NCBI GenBank assembly: GCA_021441665.1
Contig: JAGYYN010025012.1
Span: forward strand, 1-33,645
DNA length: 33,645 nt
Reading direction: 5' to 3'
From: Euplotes cf. woodruffi 2 WChen-2021
Lineage: Eukaryota; Ciliophora; Spirotrichea; Euplotida; Euplotidae
The notes beneath the pieces were generated by a model. It worked only from the letters and a program-made list of their open reading frames with translations, had not been told where the DNA came from and did not search any database. The translations under genes were made by a program, and so were the position numbers. Positions 10,232 through 21,025 of this stretch are shown here, in pieces; positions within the stretch are counted from its first letter, which is position 1, and each line of letters opens with the position of its first letter.

Positions 10232-12506
10232 TTAATAAACTTTATATTTATGCGCCATTTCATCGAAATAGGTAAACTTCCTCGTGCTTGGAATCCAAGG
10301 CTTATAAACAACAGTGAGGACTCGTCCTTGCTCAGACCGCTTTTGATTCTTTTCTCTGATTCCTTTAAACAACGAAGGATACTTCTTCATGAAATTTTGA
10401 CTAAATTTTATCTTATCCGGGCTTTTCCTTTTTCGACTATGGGACTTCTTTTTGGGAACTCGATCCATTAACTCACTAGAGTCAACTTCTTGAATTCCGA
10501 CTGAGCGTTGGTGAGCTTTTCTGAACAGTGGGTCTTTATCTGGAGGACTGGTGCTTCTGTCCTCTCTCATGTAAGGCTTTCTCGGTCCGTTGTACTCGCT
10601 ATCGTAACCGTCATCTGCATCTTGCTGGTGGTAGTTTCTCCTAAAGCTACCGATTTTGTCATCTATGTCACGATCAAAGCTGTTGTTACCATTCTTCAGC
10701 TGCTGTCTTGAGTTTATGTTTGGCAACATTCCTTTGTTGTAATCTTCGTACATGTTATCGTTAACCCGCGAACGTGTCCTTCTTTTGAACGGGACTGTAT
10801 TCGATAATTGGTGATCTGGATTATCAATTTCGATTTTGTACTTATCTGTCTCATGTAAAGGCGAACTATACTCCTGAACTTTGTTACTTTAATGTCTGAG
10901 AGTTGTAGTGGTAGCTTCGGTAACCGCTATTACTAAATCCTCTTTTATTTTGTTGCCTGATTATCGATATAACTTAAGTCCCGTTGATCGATTGCTGTGA
11001 AGTTTGTTCTTGGCATGTGAGAGTAAACAGATTTGTGCATTAGATCATTATTATCTTCATTATCTAAAGTGTGCATGTAGTTATTTTGAGTCAACAAACA
11101 TATTGTTTACGAACTGTCCTTCTTTAACAATACCATCGCAAAATGTAATTTTTCCTTTCCCCTCTTGTATGCCATTTCTCCATTCACCTTTATAATAGCT
11201 TCCATCGGTCCAATACATTTCACCATATCCTTCTCTCTTATCATCAATATAGTTTCCTCTGTATTGATTTCCGCTGGGCCAGACATAAATACCGATTCCA
11301 TGTTTCTTATCTTTATAATATTCTCCCGAATACGATGCGCCATTACCATTTTCGTTTTCAGTCCACTGGCCTTTGCCATGTCTCATGCCCTGCTTAAACT
11401 GACCTTTATAAACCATGCCTTTAGCCCATCGGAACAGTCCACTTCCGTCAAATTTTCCATAGCGATATTCACCCTCGTAAGTATCGCCAGTGTGGAACTC
11501 ATCTTTACCTCTACCATGTTTAAGCGAACGGTACCACTCGCCGTCATATTTATCGCCATTGCTCCAGATATGAAGGCCGAAGCCGTGGGCTTTACCTCTG
11601 CGCCATTCGCCGTCATAAGACTCGCCGTTGTTCCCTATCCAGACGCCTTTGCCTTGCCGCATGCCTTTGTACCATTCGCCTTCGTAAGTCTCGCCATTGT
11701 TCCAGACGTACACTCCTCGGCCGTGAGCTCTGCCGAGCATGAACTCGCCTTGATAAATATTGCTGTTTTCGAATTTCTCAAAGCCAATCCCTTCGCGCTT
11801 GTTATTTTTCCAGTTGCCTTCGTAAACTCTTCCGGACTCGTAGACGAGCACGCCTTTGCCGTCTTTGAGGCATCGGCCGTCTTCGAGCTCTTTGACTTCG
11901 CCGTAGTAAACCGAGCCGCGGTAGGTAATCTCCATGATTTTGTTTCCGCCTTTCCGCATCTCTTCAAAAGTGAACAAGCCGCTAATGAGCTTCATCTCAA
12001 GGTCCTGAAGCTTCATTTTATTTCGGGTTGTGAGAAGGCGACCGGGACTTATCCTTTATATTGCTTTTGCGAATAGGCTCATTACTTCTTTCGTTGCTAC
12101 TAAAGTCAGGTTCATCGGTTGTTCTTTTCTTTGCAAATGTATACTCGTTTCCGAGTCTACCTTGCCTCTTGTTGTGCCCGTGGTTGTTCTTACCTTTTTC
12201 AAATGAAGAATTGACCATTTTATGCATGTGTTGTTTCCGATGTTCAGGGGTGTCATACATACCGTCTTGAATATTATTGTCTTGTTTAGTCTTATTATAC
12301 TTCGCAGCGTAGACTTCATTCTTATCCTCCTCTCGCCTCTTTCCGTCATCTTGGATGTTAAACTCAAGCTTATTCTGCTGCTTTCCGAACTTAACTTCTT
12401 GATTTGGATGATGAGACTTACGCCTGTCTGCTATTTCATTCTGCTCGCTTTTCTGATTGTGCTCATTGCTCCTGATTTCATCCGGGAAGCTGTGCTGATT
12501 TTGCAT
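10232..12506 (-). CDS. MORN-repeat protein with disordered ends (about 756 aa), four +1 frameshifts
   Basis: MORN repeats are about 14-residue beta-hairpin units that bind membranes or scaffold cytoskeletal and basal-body complexes. The central part (about 11120-11930) carries about ten consecutive repeats of the form YxGxWxxGxxxGxG, such as TYEGEWYKGMRQGKG, SYDGEWRRGKAHGFG and KYDGEWYRSLKHGRG. The N-terminal 160 residues are hydrophilic and His/Asn/Lys-rich; the C-terminal part is basic and Ser-rich. The frame is closed by TAA at four places and resumes +1 each time: AAA-TAA-A (12018-12020), AAA-TAA-C (11081-11083), AAA-TAA-A (10945-10947) and AAG-TAA-C (10884-10886). There is no intron, and the length is divisible by three after four skipped bases. 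The start is the first ATG (12506); the frame is open slightly further upstream without an ATG. The next gene upstream is divergent, 112 bp away. Confidence 0.8.
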
Positions 12507-12618
12507 ATTGAATTTGGGGGTCAAGCACAATGATTTTAGATATTTTTAAGCAAATATTTTATTTTATTTCAACGTAACTATATAATTTGATTTATATTTA
12601 AAATTAATTATATTTTTA

Positions 12619-13789
12619 ATGGCAAAATCGATTTCTAATCTATATGAGAAATATGTTGTGTTCTCTAGTAAGCTTCGGTCCTGTATATGGCTTTAAACTT
12701 TAACCAACGGCTTTTATACTCTATTTTACAAATGTGTTAATAGAAAGTCCTAACAAAGCCAAAGAAATTGATGAAGATGATAAGTACGTCATTTCAAAGA
12801 CGAATAGCAAAGCTGTTGAAATGAACGAATTCGCACTTGTGTCTAAACTCAGGAAGCATTGACACGACCTTCTCGAAGAAAGCATCGTGAAGTCGAATAA
12901 AGTTATGATCGATACAACAAATCAAACAAAACTGCTGCATGAAAAAGTATCGACTATTGAAAAGGTGCATTTTTATTTATTTTTCTTTCTAATGCATTTA
13001 GATCTTAAATAAATCAAAGTAAAGAAAACGTATTGAAAGATGTCACAACTAAGCTGACAGAAAATGAAGTCCAACAGCAAAAAATTAATGTTGAAATTTA
13101 CGACGAAATCAAAAACTTCAAAGAGTTCATGAAAGAACTGAATAATTTTAAACAGGAAACACAGCACAATTTGTCAAAAATTTCATTTTTAAAATACAAA
13201 GGGGAATGAATTTCATGTCTTAAGCTGTGAGACAAATGATCAACAAGTATAAGATCTGTTGTTGATCCACATTCGAGTAACCTTTGCTTTTATTTTTAAA
13301 TGTTTGAATTTTAATATCAGAGGATCCCACAAGCTGCAGCTCATTAGAGCAATATCTCATGCAGATGAGGGCAAAGATATCCAATGAAAACTTAACTCTA
13401 TACCAAGAGCAGAAGGAAGAACTACGGGCTATTAAGTAATCAAATGATTCAAAAAAGTGCGTTCATTGAGGTCCTCAACGACCAGATAAAGATAATCAAA
13501 ATCAAATTTGAAGAATTCGTGTACTTTTAAGCAATAATTTAGTAGGAACCAGTTTGAAGTGCTAAAACACAATTTTGCAAAGTCAAGGGAAATGCTTGTG
13601 GACTTGAACGTCAATACTACAAGGATCCAAGTGTTTCAAAAGAGCTGTGAAGAATATGGTAATACTACTAACATAAGTTTGTTTGGAGATTTAATACTGA
13701 ATATAGAGCTCAAACTCATCAAGCTTAAAAATTTAATCGAATATCTTCAAGCTAACCAAGACTCAACTGATAATTATCTTGAAAAGTAA
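12619..13789 (+). CDS. Coiled-coil protein with a CxxC-x3-CxxC knot (about 329 aa), two AAG-TAA +1 shifts
   Basis: ATG at 12619; exon 1 (MAKSISNLYEKYVVFS) joins by a 76-nt intron to a Lys/Glu/Asp-rich coiled coil. Further introns are 37, 44 and 22 nt long. Both frameshifts are at AAG-TAA (near 13028 and 13437) rather than AAA-TAA. Near 13203-13242 the protein reads ECISCLKLCDKC, in which three of the four cysteines are TGA codons, a compact possible metal-binding knot. The tandem stop TAA-TAA at 13787 ends the gene. A splice from AA|GTAATAATTT to an acceptor near 13889 or 13930 would keep phase and fuse it to the following gene, so the two could be one. Function unknown. Confidence 0.6.
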
Positions 13790-13967
13790 TAATTTAATTT
13801 TTTTGAATTTGAATATATTTTATAAAATTTTGATTAAAACGTAAATTTTTTATTTATTCAAAAAATAATTTAAAGTGCTAAAATTTAGCAAGCCTTTATT
13901 AAAATTCAAAAATAGGTACATTCCATTTAGAATTCAGAACTTTATTTCAGAAAACTTAGAAGCAATC

Positions 13968-15242
13968 ATGAATCCAGTTCAGAAGAAATAAATTTGAAGA
14001 GTTCGAGTTCAAAAAGTACAAGCAGATGCACTCAATCATCATCAACGACGATGGTGAGTCTCGGTTTCAGCAGCACAAAGAAGATCTAATCGAGCAAAGC
14101 AGAAAGAGCATTTCGATGTACAAGAAGAACCACGACAAGTCTGACTCCTCTTCAAGCTCCCCGCCTCCCGTAATCAAAATCAAAAAGGTTCCTTCAAAAT
14201 AGAGAAAGCCAGATGTTGGAGCTAGAAAGTGCCAAAAATTTAGATAGCTTCATCAATTTAAGAGAAAAAGACAGCACAAAAGTGCGGAAACTTTCAAGCT
14301 TTAGCGATGCGAATAAAGTCCACGAGATGATTCGAGAAATACACCAAGACAACAAGTCGAGGCAACAAGATGATAGCCGGTGAGATGGCAGGTTAAATTT
14401 GTTTAGAAACAAGACAAACAGCAGAGATAGAATTAATATTTCTCTATCTGGTGGCGATGACTCTTTGAAAACAGACTCAGTAAATAGCTCAAAAGCGAGG
14501 TAAACTAGAGTCTTATAAGTTGTAATAATATTTCAGATCTCCTGTTACAACAAATCACCGCACGAGGTTGAAGAGTAAACTTCCAGTCGGCTATGACCAA
14601 CTTGACTACATCATTGTCAAAGAGATCAAGAGATCTAATACATTAGTTGACGAAGCACTTGTAAAAATAGAGCAACTTAAATCTGAATTTGATCATTGGA
14701 GGTCAAAAGATAAAAACAAGTTCGAAAATGCGATTCATTCGATGAATCAGACAATCAAGCATTCACTCGATGAAAATACATCTGAAAATGAGGTCTTCAA
14801 AAATCTTATCAGCAACGATATCAAGCAAAAAGACAAACAGATCAGAAACATCATGGTTGATTTAAACATAGTAAAGAAGAATCTAAATGACATCTCGACA
14901 AAGTGAGATACTTTAAGTAAGCCAGATGTTGAAAACAGCAAGATGCAGTTTAGTACATTTTCAATTCCTGAGCAGCCGAGCTGTTCAACAGTAACCAGTC
15001 CTACAAAGCATGATTATTTGAACCTGACTATCGATGATAGGCCAAAGAACGACCACTTTTGCATTCCAAACACTCTGTACTCAAAGCCTTCAACGCATAT
15101 CAGCAACATCCTGAGATCCCGCAAAAATTCTATCAAAAGTGGAGGATATAGGATATCAACAGCAAGCAATAGGAGACTGTCAGCTGGAAATCAGCAAAGC
15201 GATCGGAAGTCACGGTTAAAAAGCAAGAATTTGATTTATTAG
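13968..15242 (+). CDS. Ser-rich protein with central coiled coil (about 411 aa), two +1 shifts, one intron
   Basis: ATG at 13968; AAA-TAA-A shift only seven codons in (TAA at about 13989), and AAA-TAG-A at about 14201-14203. One 37-nt intron (GTAAACTAG...TTTCAG) lies near 14499-14535, and TAG at 15240-15242 ends the gene. Order: charged N-terminus, a Ser/Pro run (SSSSSPPP), a Lys/Glu coiled coil (about 14600-14900), then a Ser/Arg-rich disordered tail. TGA encodes Cys at about 14906. The frame is open for about 26 codons before the ATG, which leaves open a fusion with the preceding gene across the AT-rich 13790-13967. No known domain is recognised; composition resembles a phosphorylated scaffold protein. 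Confidence 0.65.
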
Positions 15243-15474
15243 ATCCAAAATTCGATTGAATATCGATTTTAATAAAAGCACTAAATAATTTATTATCATA
15301 TAATCTACGTATTTTAATTTGGCTTCGCTATTTAATGATTAAGCCTGTAATAGTAGCAATTAATATTTATTTGTTGCTTTGATGAATCTGCATAATTTAA
15401 CTTTATTATAAATTATATTAGTAGTAAATTTATTTAATTGAGTATTTAACTGATACTTATGATATGTAGTGTGC

Positions 15475-16255
15475 TTAATCAGCATTCACGCTGTTGTTAT
15501 TTTTAACATAGTAAGCACTATAGCTTGCCCAGAGACCTTTAAAAATAATGATGGATATCAGATTTTCAAATGTAATGATGTAGTCCAAGTCCTTGCATAT
15601 TTTAGTTTTGTACTTTTCAAACGAATACTCCATCTCTTCATTGCTCATCGTGCTGTTCACGTCAAGAGTAATTAGAATCTCCATGTATTGTTCGAAATTT
15701 GGACCGTTAAGGTAAATATTTTCGTCTAAAAATATTCATACAGCTCTTACTCTGTTTTGAAATTTCAAAGTTGTCAATATCTTTGATGTCTTCATTTAGC
15801 GAAGAATGCACTTTTGCTTTCTGGTTTTGCAGCTGGTGATTATCATATGTGATTTTGAGTATATGGTTCTAAATAAAAAATTTGCACTTATACAATATCA
15901 ATCAGTCCAAGTGTATATAAAACTTGACGCTTACAAGTTCAATGCCGACTTGTTGCTTGAGCTCCCTGTACCTTTCGATTGCGAAGATCATTATCCAGCC
16001 TTTGTCCTGGTGCTACGTGTAAATCACGTAAAAATACCTTATTTTTCGTATTTGTGCTGGACTTCAAATTAATAAGTATGTTATTTAAGCACTTGGTCAG
16101 CTTGGTACGGATTGGCTATCTCTTCCAGGAATATTTCGAACAACTTCACCACTGTGACCTTTAACTTTCTATATTCGTAGCTTGGTCACGAAGATCAACT
16201 TAGATAATTAGTATTAAAATAACAGTAGTGCAAAATTATGTGGCCAAATGATCAT
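15475..16255 (-). CDS. Small helical protein of unknown function (about 202 aa), four introns, one +1 shift
   Basis: ATG at 16255, stop TAA at 15475-15477. Introns of 55 nt (weak donor GTTATT), 25, 66 and 25 nt, with one AAA-TAA-C shift (TAA at about 16082), give an exact multiple of three. The protein alternates amphipathic helices (VVKLFEIFLEEIANPYQADQ) with a mid-region rich in Gln/Lys, and ends in a moderately hydrophobic stretch (LISIIIFKGLWASYSAYYV) that might be a buried helix or a membrane anchor. The first exon (MIIWPHNFALL) is short and was chosen because it alone supplies an ATG with matching phase. No family recognised. Confidence 0.55.
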
Positions 16256-16729
16256 TTTATAGCTCAAATAATATTTTTACTTTATTTACATTTACAACAG
16301 TTAGTTTGTTTTAACCAGAATTTGAGGTTGACTTTAATATAATTCAAGTTATCTTTTTTAAATAAACACATACGTTACAAAGTATTTAAACTTGCGTGAT
16401 ATTTTACTAAATGGAGTATTTAAACATTCACTTTTCGTTATAAATAAATTACTGAATCATATTTTATAAATACAAATTGCAAGATAATAAGTCAACTGAT
16501 CCTAAGCTTCTATTAATTTATCTGCAATAAAATTATTCACTTTCTATAATAATACTAATAATTCCTGTTTTATATATAAATTTGAGACGATCAAATCAGC
16601 AATATTTTGGTCTAAATATAATCCGAACTGCTGCTGTTTTTGGTATGAAAATATAGAATAAAATACCGCTGGTTTGTAGTAAATAACCGATTGCGCATAT
16701 GATAGTATAAATTGGGTTGTCTTTAAGGC
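16256..16729. other. AT-rich intergenic region (474 bp) with two GTATTTAAAC words
   Basis: It lies between the start of the minus-strand gene ending at 15475 and the stop of the gene at 16730, so it should hold one promoter and one 3' end. Two direct copies of GTATTTAAAC lie 34 bp apart (16382 and 16416). No open frame with codon structure, no RNA gene and no telomere repeat is seen. Confidence 0.5.
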
Positions 16730-17358
16730 TTACTCTTCACTACTTGTACTATTCGGAGTTGTATCTTCATCAAAATGGCCGCTCGTGTATATCTTGTCAA
16801 AAATAAAGAAAAATGTCAAGTCGTCGTTAGTGTAGAACTTATCTGTAAGCCCGATGAAGTACGAGAACAGTTCGATTTCCGAGTATTTCTTGTAATTCAG
16901 CATTGTCGTTAGGCAGATTTCCTTCAGCTTCTTTTCTGTGAGTTTAGCAATACCGTATTTATTCTACGACTATTAGAGATAGCTCTTACGTATGTGTTGT
17001 CGTAGAGATACTCAGCCATCGACTGGTTTCTCACTGCTCGTGAGTTCTTGGCATTGATTGACTTCTCAGTGTATAAGTTCGTGATACTTTTGATAAATAG
17101 TTTGAGAGGAATCGTCCGAAATGATGTGATCAGCTGTAAATATTATACTAAATTGTACCTTTTTCCTTTCTTCCTCTATGCAAGTATTAACTGGTGTTAC
17201 TTACTGTACAGCTTTTTGAAGGTCGTGATGTACTTTGGCAAAACACTTAAAACTATCTTTTCAGCCTTCTTAACTGAGGTCTGGAAGTTAAACGGCACAG
17301 CTTCTGTCACCTGTGGAGCTGATGGAGAGAATCCAGTATTTGTAGATGAGAATTGCAT
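16730..17358 (-). CDS. Helical protein of unknown function (about 182 aa), three introns, no frameshift
   Basis: ATG at 17358, stop TAA at 16730-16732. Three introns of 29, 25 and 26 nt bound a 17-nt second exon, and the sum is divisible by three. All sense codons are ordinary; no TGA is needed. The protein opens with a Ser/Pro-rich tail (MQFSSTNTGFSPSAP) and then forms helices. The block LYDNTYNKYGIAKLTEKKL followed by aromatic/Leu residues (FSYFIGL) reminds me of helical segments in protist flagellar or EF-hand-flanking proteins, but I cannot name a family. The C-terminus is acidic and Ser/Thr-rich. Confidence 0.65.
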
Positions 17359-17655
17359 AGATTTCCTTCCTCTTGATAAAAACTTACTACCTCCTTTACT
17401 TATAACTTTTTCTTAGTCGTGCTAAAATAATTTTAATGGTTGATTAAAATTTGATTTATTTCAAATTGTGTTTTTAATAATCCAAAGATAAATTAGTAAT
17501 TTTATTAAAAATAATTTATTTTCGTTATTTTTCAGTAATTTTTAAAACTTAAAAAATTTTAATCTAAATTGATTAAATATTGATGATAGACTAAAAGTAA
17601 GTTAATAAGACAATTTTTGATGTTTAAACAAGCACTAATACACGTCTATTTGTTC
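17359..17655. other. AT-rich intergenic region, nothing recognised
   Basis: About 300 bases of very AT-rich sequence between the start of one minus-strand gene and the stop of the next. It contains homopolymer-like A/T runs only; no conserved motif, repeat or frame is evident. Confidence 0.5.
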
Positions 17656-20600
17656 TTACTTATTCTTTGAATCAGTCATTGCTACTGCATCATACTGCAG
17701 CTTTGTATTGGATAGCTTTTTCTCAGGATGTGTTGATTTAACTTCAATCACAACCTGCACTGATTTATCATAAGATATCGGCTTTGATTTCATGACTTCA
17801 GCGATTCTCTCGATATCTTTAGTCGACTCTGCCTCGTAAAGTTTATCGATCCAGTACATCATGATTTCTCCAGCTTTATTTAAGCTTTTGGCTCCACGTA
17901 TCTTCGGGATTATGTCCGTCGAAGAACACATCACCGTATTCGTCTTTTGGAAGCTTCATGATTTTGCTATAAATTGAGACCGTTTTTATACTTAGAAATA
18001 TTTTTGGCTGCGATCAGCAAGTTGATCGGCACTTTGTACTTGAGTTCCTCTTCATTCGTAATGCTCAGCCTTTGCTCGACATCAGAATCGCTGTACTCTT
18101 CATCTGGAACTTCTTGAATAATTGTAGCTGGGCCTGGCTCGAAGATCTCGTTTGTATCAACGTGATCACCTTCTTTTAGAGAGCTTACGATTGAACTCTG
18201 CCGCTTAGTTAAAATTGAGTTAGATTTAGCTAAGTCTGACCGCTTTCCCTCTGTTTGGTCTTTACGAATTAACTTTTGCTGACTTGATTTCGATGCTGAG
18301 CAGAGGAGAATTAATAAGTAAAACTTACGTCTTTGATCTTGTATTGTGTTTTCATATTCAGAAGAGGATAGTTGAAATGAACTCTCACTTACTGATATTT
18401 CCTTCAAAGGGCTATCAATATCATAATCTTCGACCTTTTTAGCTTCAGAAACTTTTCTTTGAGAGGGTTTTGCTTTATTAATGTTAATTTTATTGTTTCT
18501 ATTTCTTTTGTGCTTTTTCATTGTCATCTTTTTGACTTCCCTTAATGATTCATATGAGCCTCCTGTATTTATATTGATGTTATAATTTATTTTTGGCGCT
18601 GGAGTCGGAGCTGGACTCACAGCTGCTTTTGTATGTAAAGAGTAAAATTGATCAGCAGTGATAGTTTCTGACTGAACTATCTCTATTGCTACAGGTTCTC
18701 ATTGCACCCCTTGATTTACAGTCTTTTTAGTGAAATCAAATGTCTTCGTTTTTAAAACTCGTTTATTATTTTTCTTTAGTTTCAGTGTCCTCTTCAACGT
18801 ACTCGTATTCTTTATCTGAATATTCAGACTAAATGGAGTCAATTAGCGATCCACTTACAAGACAAATCAGCTGTTCCAGCTCGCTCAGTGAAAGCTCAGC
18901 ATTTGTTGAAGATTTCAAGTCAAACTGTTGATATAAATCCTCAATAAGGATATCAAATCTTGACTTTTCATCGCCTTTTGTCTTATCTAAGTTTTTAAAC
19001 ATATGATATTGCTTGATGGCCTCCTTCATTTGTTTATTCTGCTGAGAGTTGAGACTTGTCAATGATGCAAAGTTGATCTTCATGACTTTATCCATGATGC
19101 CTTTCATCGCCTGGATCTTCTGGTTCAGCACTTTATTTTTCAATTCTGATCGTATCCCTGTGGTTCATCATTTCTTGGAAGCTTTTCTCGTGTTCTTCAA
19201 TAATTCTAAAAATCAGTCGGTCGAGTATTTACCTTTTGAGCTCAGCGACTTCACCGCTGAGTTCTTTGATAGTGTTAATCTTTTGTTTTCATGATTCAGT
19301 CAGCTCTTTGATAATATCGTGATTTTTGATTTTGTAATTTAACACGCTGATCAGTGTGCTAATGCAATCAAAAAACAGCTTGATGCAGTTTTCAATAATC
19401 GTTGCTTTCTCGTTGCACTTCAGCTTCATCTGGTTATTTAAGCTCGAGAGCGATGTACGAAAACAGCATCATTGAATTTGCGAATCTTTCAGTGTTCAGT
19501 TCATCGTAAATAGCGACGTTTGTGTTATAAATGCCATCGAACCAGTCGTTGAAGTGCTTCACTTGGCTTCTTTCGTTCATGTAGATCTCGAGAGTGTATT
19601 TGCTTGAGCAGCACTGCTCATCATGGATGTTTTGAATTATTTGTGGTATCGGGTCGCATCCATTAATAAGCCTTACCATGTTAAAGCCGATAATATCTTG
19701 AAGGTCCTTGTTAATGTTGTTGATTTTTATTCTCACAGATTGTTGCTTAAATGCAGCAAGTATACTTTAAGCTTACTCATATCTGAAGGGTACTCGAAGT
19801 CGTTCATAAAGTCCTTTATCTATATAAAGAAGTTTAACAGCGACTGTTACTAGTGCTTGAGGGGAGCTGATCCTTTGTAGTTCTCTTTCAATGAACTTTT
19901 TATTTCGAATATATTCGCTATATAGCTTTGAGTCTTTATTTAATCGTTTCTTTATCAAATTTCTGCTCGATTGAGACTTTCAGTAAATCAAGATCCTTTT
20001 TTGAGTTAATCTTGAACCTCTGTGAGATGTTATTTTAAATATTACCCTATTAGTATCGAATAATTTGACTTGGTGCGAAAGCAAAATTGTTTTAATCTTA
20101 TGTTTGATGTTCTCTTGTCAAAACTCGAAGTCCCTCAGCAAGTTGCTATCACAATTGTTGTCCTTCAATGTGTCAAGTAGCACATAGCCGAGTTTTTCTC
20201 TTTGCAACTGAGCCTGTGAGTTTTGCCTCCGCTTCATGCTAAACGATCCAGTGTAGTTTTGAATAGCAGTATGCATGTCTTTTCTCAGTGTTTGGATTTG
20301 AGGCCTGTGTTAAATATCAGCTGAAAGGCTTACGCAACAGGGCTATTTAGATTAGAAGCCTCAATGGAGTTCTTTGCTGTTTTTAAAGATTTAAAATTAA
20401 AGTTCTCAGCGATTTTCGGTTGAAAACTAGCTTTTGTAAATGTATCGACGACGTCCATCATGTCAACATCGATTTTTAGCTTCGGACACTTTGTACTTGA
20501 CTCGTACTTGCTGTCAGTCTCGATCGCTTTGCTTACTTTATTGTCTTTGATATTCAAATCGAATTTGGTGTTTGTTTTCTGTATAATTACCAGACGAAGT

Positions 20601-20657
20601 TACCTTATCGATTCTTTTCGTGTATACCACGTTTCGAGTTGCTTTAATTAACCGCAA
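17656..20657 (-). CDS. Very large coiled-coil protein, six or more +1 shifts; 5' end unsettled
   Basis: Stop TAA at 17656-17658. The frame can be followed upstream through shifts at AAA-TAA 17876, TTA-TAG 17967, AAA-TAA 18766, 19133, 19434 and 19936 (first plus-strand base of the stop triplet) and introns of about 25-33 nt near 18328, 18810, 19217, 19825, 20035 and 20310, to an open frame ending at 20657 without an ATG. One intron near 18300-18332 is 33 nt, so retention would not change frame. The junction near 19725-19745 is ambiguous (a 20-nt intron or a +2 shift). The product is Glu/Lys-rich coiled coil in the N-terminal two thirds, then a Pro/Ser/Thr-rich linker (SPAPTPAPK) and a basic stretch, ending in a short helical domain. 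The first exon may be at 20923-20965. Probably a structural protein. Confidence 0.6.
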
Positions 20658-20740
20658 TTAAAAATGAAAATAAAATCACGAAATAACAGTATCAGTGAAA
20701 TTATGGAAATCAGTAACAAGTTTATGATATATTTAAATGC

Positions 20741-20965
20741 TTATTGTGATATTTTACTTTTCGGAATCAGCTGACTTTTCTTGAGGATTACATTTTTATG
20801 TGCAACTTTTGGAGTCTCTGAGCTCTATTAAAACAGTATTTAACTGTGGGACTGAGTCGATGATGAGGTTGGATAAAGGCAGAGTAATTATAATGAGCAT
20901 AGAAAACAAGTACAAATGTTTGTTACCTTCATTGCACTTCTCAACAATTCGTTAGTTCTTTCCAT
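20741..20965 (-). CDS. Candidate small gene or detached first exon of the large gene at 17656
   Basis: ATG at 20965 opens MERTNELLRSAMK, then a good donor (GTAACAAAC). Spliced to a CACAG acceptor near 20846 and read through ACA-TAA with a +1 shift, it gives about 60 residues ending in TAA at 20741-20743. Alternatively the same donor joins, in phase, the acceptor TATACAG near 20585 and supplies the missing start of the downstream coiled-coil gene. The sequence cannot decide between the two. Confidence 0.3.
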
Positions 20966-21025
20966 TTCTTATTTATTATAATTATAAAATTAGCAATCAT
21001 TCGAATAAAGAATTGAACTTAAATT

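Noticed and set aside
11165-12076. A 303-codon open frame on the plus strand across the MORN gene
   Set aside because: It is the antisense shadow of the MORN repeats; its repetitive Ala/Phe/Ser/Ile composition follows from the repeat on the other strand.
13790-13967. Firm fusion of the two plus-strand genes at 12619 and 13968
   Set aside because: A phase-compatible intron exists, but the tandem stop, AT-rich gap and gap size match other gene borders in this window.
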